Origin: Roseivirga spongicola
GTDB lineage: Bacteria; Bacteroidota; Bacteroidia; Cytophagales; Cyclobacteriaceae
Direction of reading: 5' to 3'
Assembly (NCBI RefSeq): GCF_001592965.1
Contig: NZ_LRPC01000001.1
Location: 682,001 to 746,000, forward strand
Length of the DNA: 64,000 nucleotides
Every line of letters begins with the position of its first letter. The first letter of the stretch is position 1. The translations under genes were made by a program, and so were the position numbers. A model generated the notes under the pieces. It was not told the DNA's origin. It made no database searches and worked only from the letters and a program-made list of their open reading frames with translations. Below, piece by piece: positions 62,812 to 64,000 of this stretch.

Positions 62812-64000
62812 TCAGTCCTCTTGGTCGGGGTTATAGATAAATAAAACATTGTCTATTCGAGCATCTTCCATTGAGACAACCTTTATTTCAAACAACCCGT
62901 GCTTTATAATGTCGTGAACCTCAGGTATACTCTCGGTTATTGATAAAATGAAACCTCCTAAGGTATCGTAATCTCCTTCAGGAATGTCCCACTTATACTT
63001 TTCATTCAAGTAGTCAATTTCGTGTCTGGCGCTAAGTATGTATTTGTCTTCATCAATTCTCTGCTCTACCCAGTCTTCATCTTCATCATGCTCGTCCTGA
63101 ATTTCACCGAAAATTTCTTCAATAACATCTTCTAGGCTAACTATGCCAGAAGTACCACCAAACTCATCTACTACCAGTGCAAGACTTTTCCTTTCTTGTA
63201 TGAATTGAATCATCAGTTCATTGGCAAGCATAGTTTCAGGAACAATGATAATTGGTGTGAGCATACTACCAATGTCTTGAGGTTTCTTGAATAAATCTAG
63301 AACATGACAGTAGCCTATTACATCGTCTATGCTTTCTCTGTACACTAGAATTTTAGTGTGGCCACTTTCAATAAATTCAGTTTTAAGATCTTCTACACTG
63401 TCTTCTATATCTATGGCAGAAATTTCTGTGCGTGGTATCATACACTCCCGAACTCTTACTGTTTTGAATTCAAGTGCATTGTTAAAAATCTTAGTGTCTA
63501 GCTCTACTTTTGTTTTCTTAATATCGTCACGCGTATTCTGCTTAATGTAATTGCTAAGGTCTGTCAGTCCGAAAACTTGTCTATCTTCAGAATATGGCTG
63601 TCTCAACACAAAGAGAATAATGAACTTAGACATTTGTTCTATTAACCACACCACCGGAAACATGATGAAGAAGATGATAATCATTGGAATGGCCAATAAG
63701 CTCAGGAGGTTATTGGGGTTGAGCAGAAAGATGCTTTTTGGGGTAAACTCGGCTGTAAATAGTACAATGATAGTAGACAGAAGAGTCTGTAAGATAACCA
63801 CCGTACTCTGAGAATTAAGGTTTTCAGGAAGCTTGTTGGCAATCCACGGCTCGAGCACACTTGCCATAAAAATACCATATATGACCAGCGCTATGGTATT
63901 GCCTACCAGTGCAGTGTTAATAAGCCTAGAAGGTTTTTGGGTAAAAAAGGCCAATATTCGCCCCGCTAGTTTGCCTTGCTGGCTCTGAAGCTCAATTTGT
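62812..64000 (-). CDS. CNNM/CorC-type transporter-domain protein, 5' end missing
   Basis: The frame runs open to base 64000, so the start lies outside the window; a TTG at 63954 is not the true start. About 396 codons are visible. The DUF21/CNNM membrane domain comes first (QSQQGKLAGRILAFFTQKPSRL, several spans), then two CBS domains (EFVESGHTKILVYRESIDDVIG and SLALVVDEFGGTSGIVSLEDVIEEIFG) and a CorC/HlyC C-terminal domain (DYDTLGGFILSI). Members move or sense Mg2+/Co2+. Family is firm; function is by family. Confidence 0.9.
   Translation of the reverse strand, partial: QIELQSQQGKLAGRILAFFTQKPSRLINTALVGNTIALVIYGIFMASVLEPWIANKLPENLNSQSTVVILQTLLSTIIVLFTAEFTPKSIFLLNPNNLLSLLAIPMIIIFFIMFPVVWLIEQMSKFIILFVLRQPYSEDRQVFGLTDLSNYIKQNTRDDIKKTKVELDTKIFNNALEFKTVRVRECMIPRTEISAIDIEDSVEDLKTEFIESGHTKILVYRESIDDVIGYCHVLDLFKKPQDIGSMLTPIIIVPETMLANELMIQFIQERKSLALVVDEFGGTSGIVSLEDVIEEIFGEIQDEHDEDEDWVEQRIDEDKYILSARHEIDYLNEKYKWDIPEGDYDTLGGFILSITESIPEVHDIIKHGLFEIKVVSMEDARIDNVLFIYNPDQED

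Noticed and set aside
63952-63954. TTG start for the CNNM-type protein
   Set aside because: The frame continues without a stop to the window edge and the upstream residues fit the family.

Overview
The window reads as chromosomal DNA of a marine-type Bacteroidota, most likely the Cytophagales (Roseivirga/Fulvivirga/Marivirga-like). This placement is an inference from gene content and style. Evidence includes recurring Bacteroidota promoters (TTG-N19-TAnnTTTG, textbook copies before atpD and the lipoprotein gene at 35761), near absence of Shine-Dalgarno sites, two LytS/LytTR two-component systems, an atpD-atpC pair apart from the rest of the ATP synthase operon, a short-form adenylate kinase and many small secreted proteins or lipoproteins. 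No rRNA, tRNA, insertion sequence, prophage or CRISPR array was recognised. Coding density is high, and many genes overlap by ATGA or TAATG.

Layout: 1-3.4 kb holds release factor 3 (cut by the window edge), a lipid A acyltransferase and dnaK. 3.6-7.1 kb is clpS, recR, an aspartate aminotransferase, a heptose-phosphate kinase and a cupin. 7.2-10 kb is an unrecognised trio (membrane serine hydrolase, small protein, beta-rich exported protein). 10.2-14 kb, minus strand, has an M20 peptidase, hemE and exported proteins. 14.1-15.9 kb is the first LytS/LytTR pair. 16-24.8 kb contains housekeeping genes: serine dehydratase alpha, a Ca/Na antiporter, upp, an M42 peptidase, hpt, adk, obg and grpE-dnaJ. 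25.4-33 kb contains a toastrack-like exported protein, a NatAB-type ABC exporter, a PLP decarboxylase, an orphan histidine kinase and a small Cys protein with a 6-bladed propeller lipoprotein. 33-37 kb has atpDC, a 2OG-Fe(II) oxygenase and a probable zinc-responsive lipoprotein. 37-39.3 kb is minus-strand exported proteins.

39.7-44.3 kb combines an exported protein made of about ten DSDHY repeats, a LytS kinase, a second kinase that has lost its phospho-acceptor histidine and a LytTR regulator. A 21-bp-spaced direct repeat of LytTR-site type lies upstream of the repeat gene. 44.4-53.9 kb has a TetR-regulated thioesterase, transporters (SSS, NSS plus its 36-residue small subunit), MscS-TerC, an alkyltransferase-like protein and an inositol phosphatase-type enzyme. 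53.9-58.1 kb is a four-gene overlapping operon (C39-like peptidase, RLAN/ATP-grasp ligase, GCS2 ligase, N-formylglutamate amidohydrolase-like) with a divergent ECF sigma factor. It is the best candidate for an uncharacterised peptide or amide-ligase system. 58.7-64 kb has rsmI, a pterin dehydratase, a lipoprotein methyltransferase, a DUF493 protein, a PpiD/SurA-type foldase and a CNNM/CorC protein running off the window.

Regulation is unusually legible. Matching -24/-12 (sigma-54-like) elements precede dnaK and grpE-dnaJ, twin 17-bp operators cover the promoter of the zinc-type lipoprotein, and matching TAGACC-N4-GGTC palindromes flank the tetR gene.
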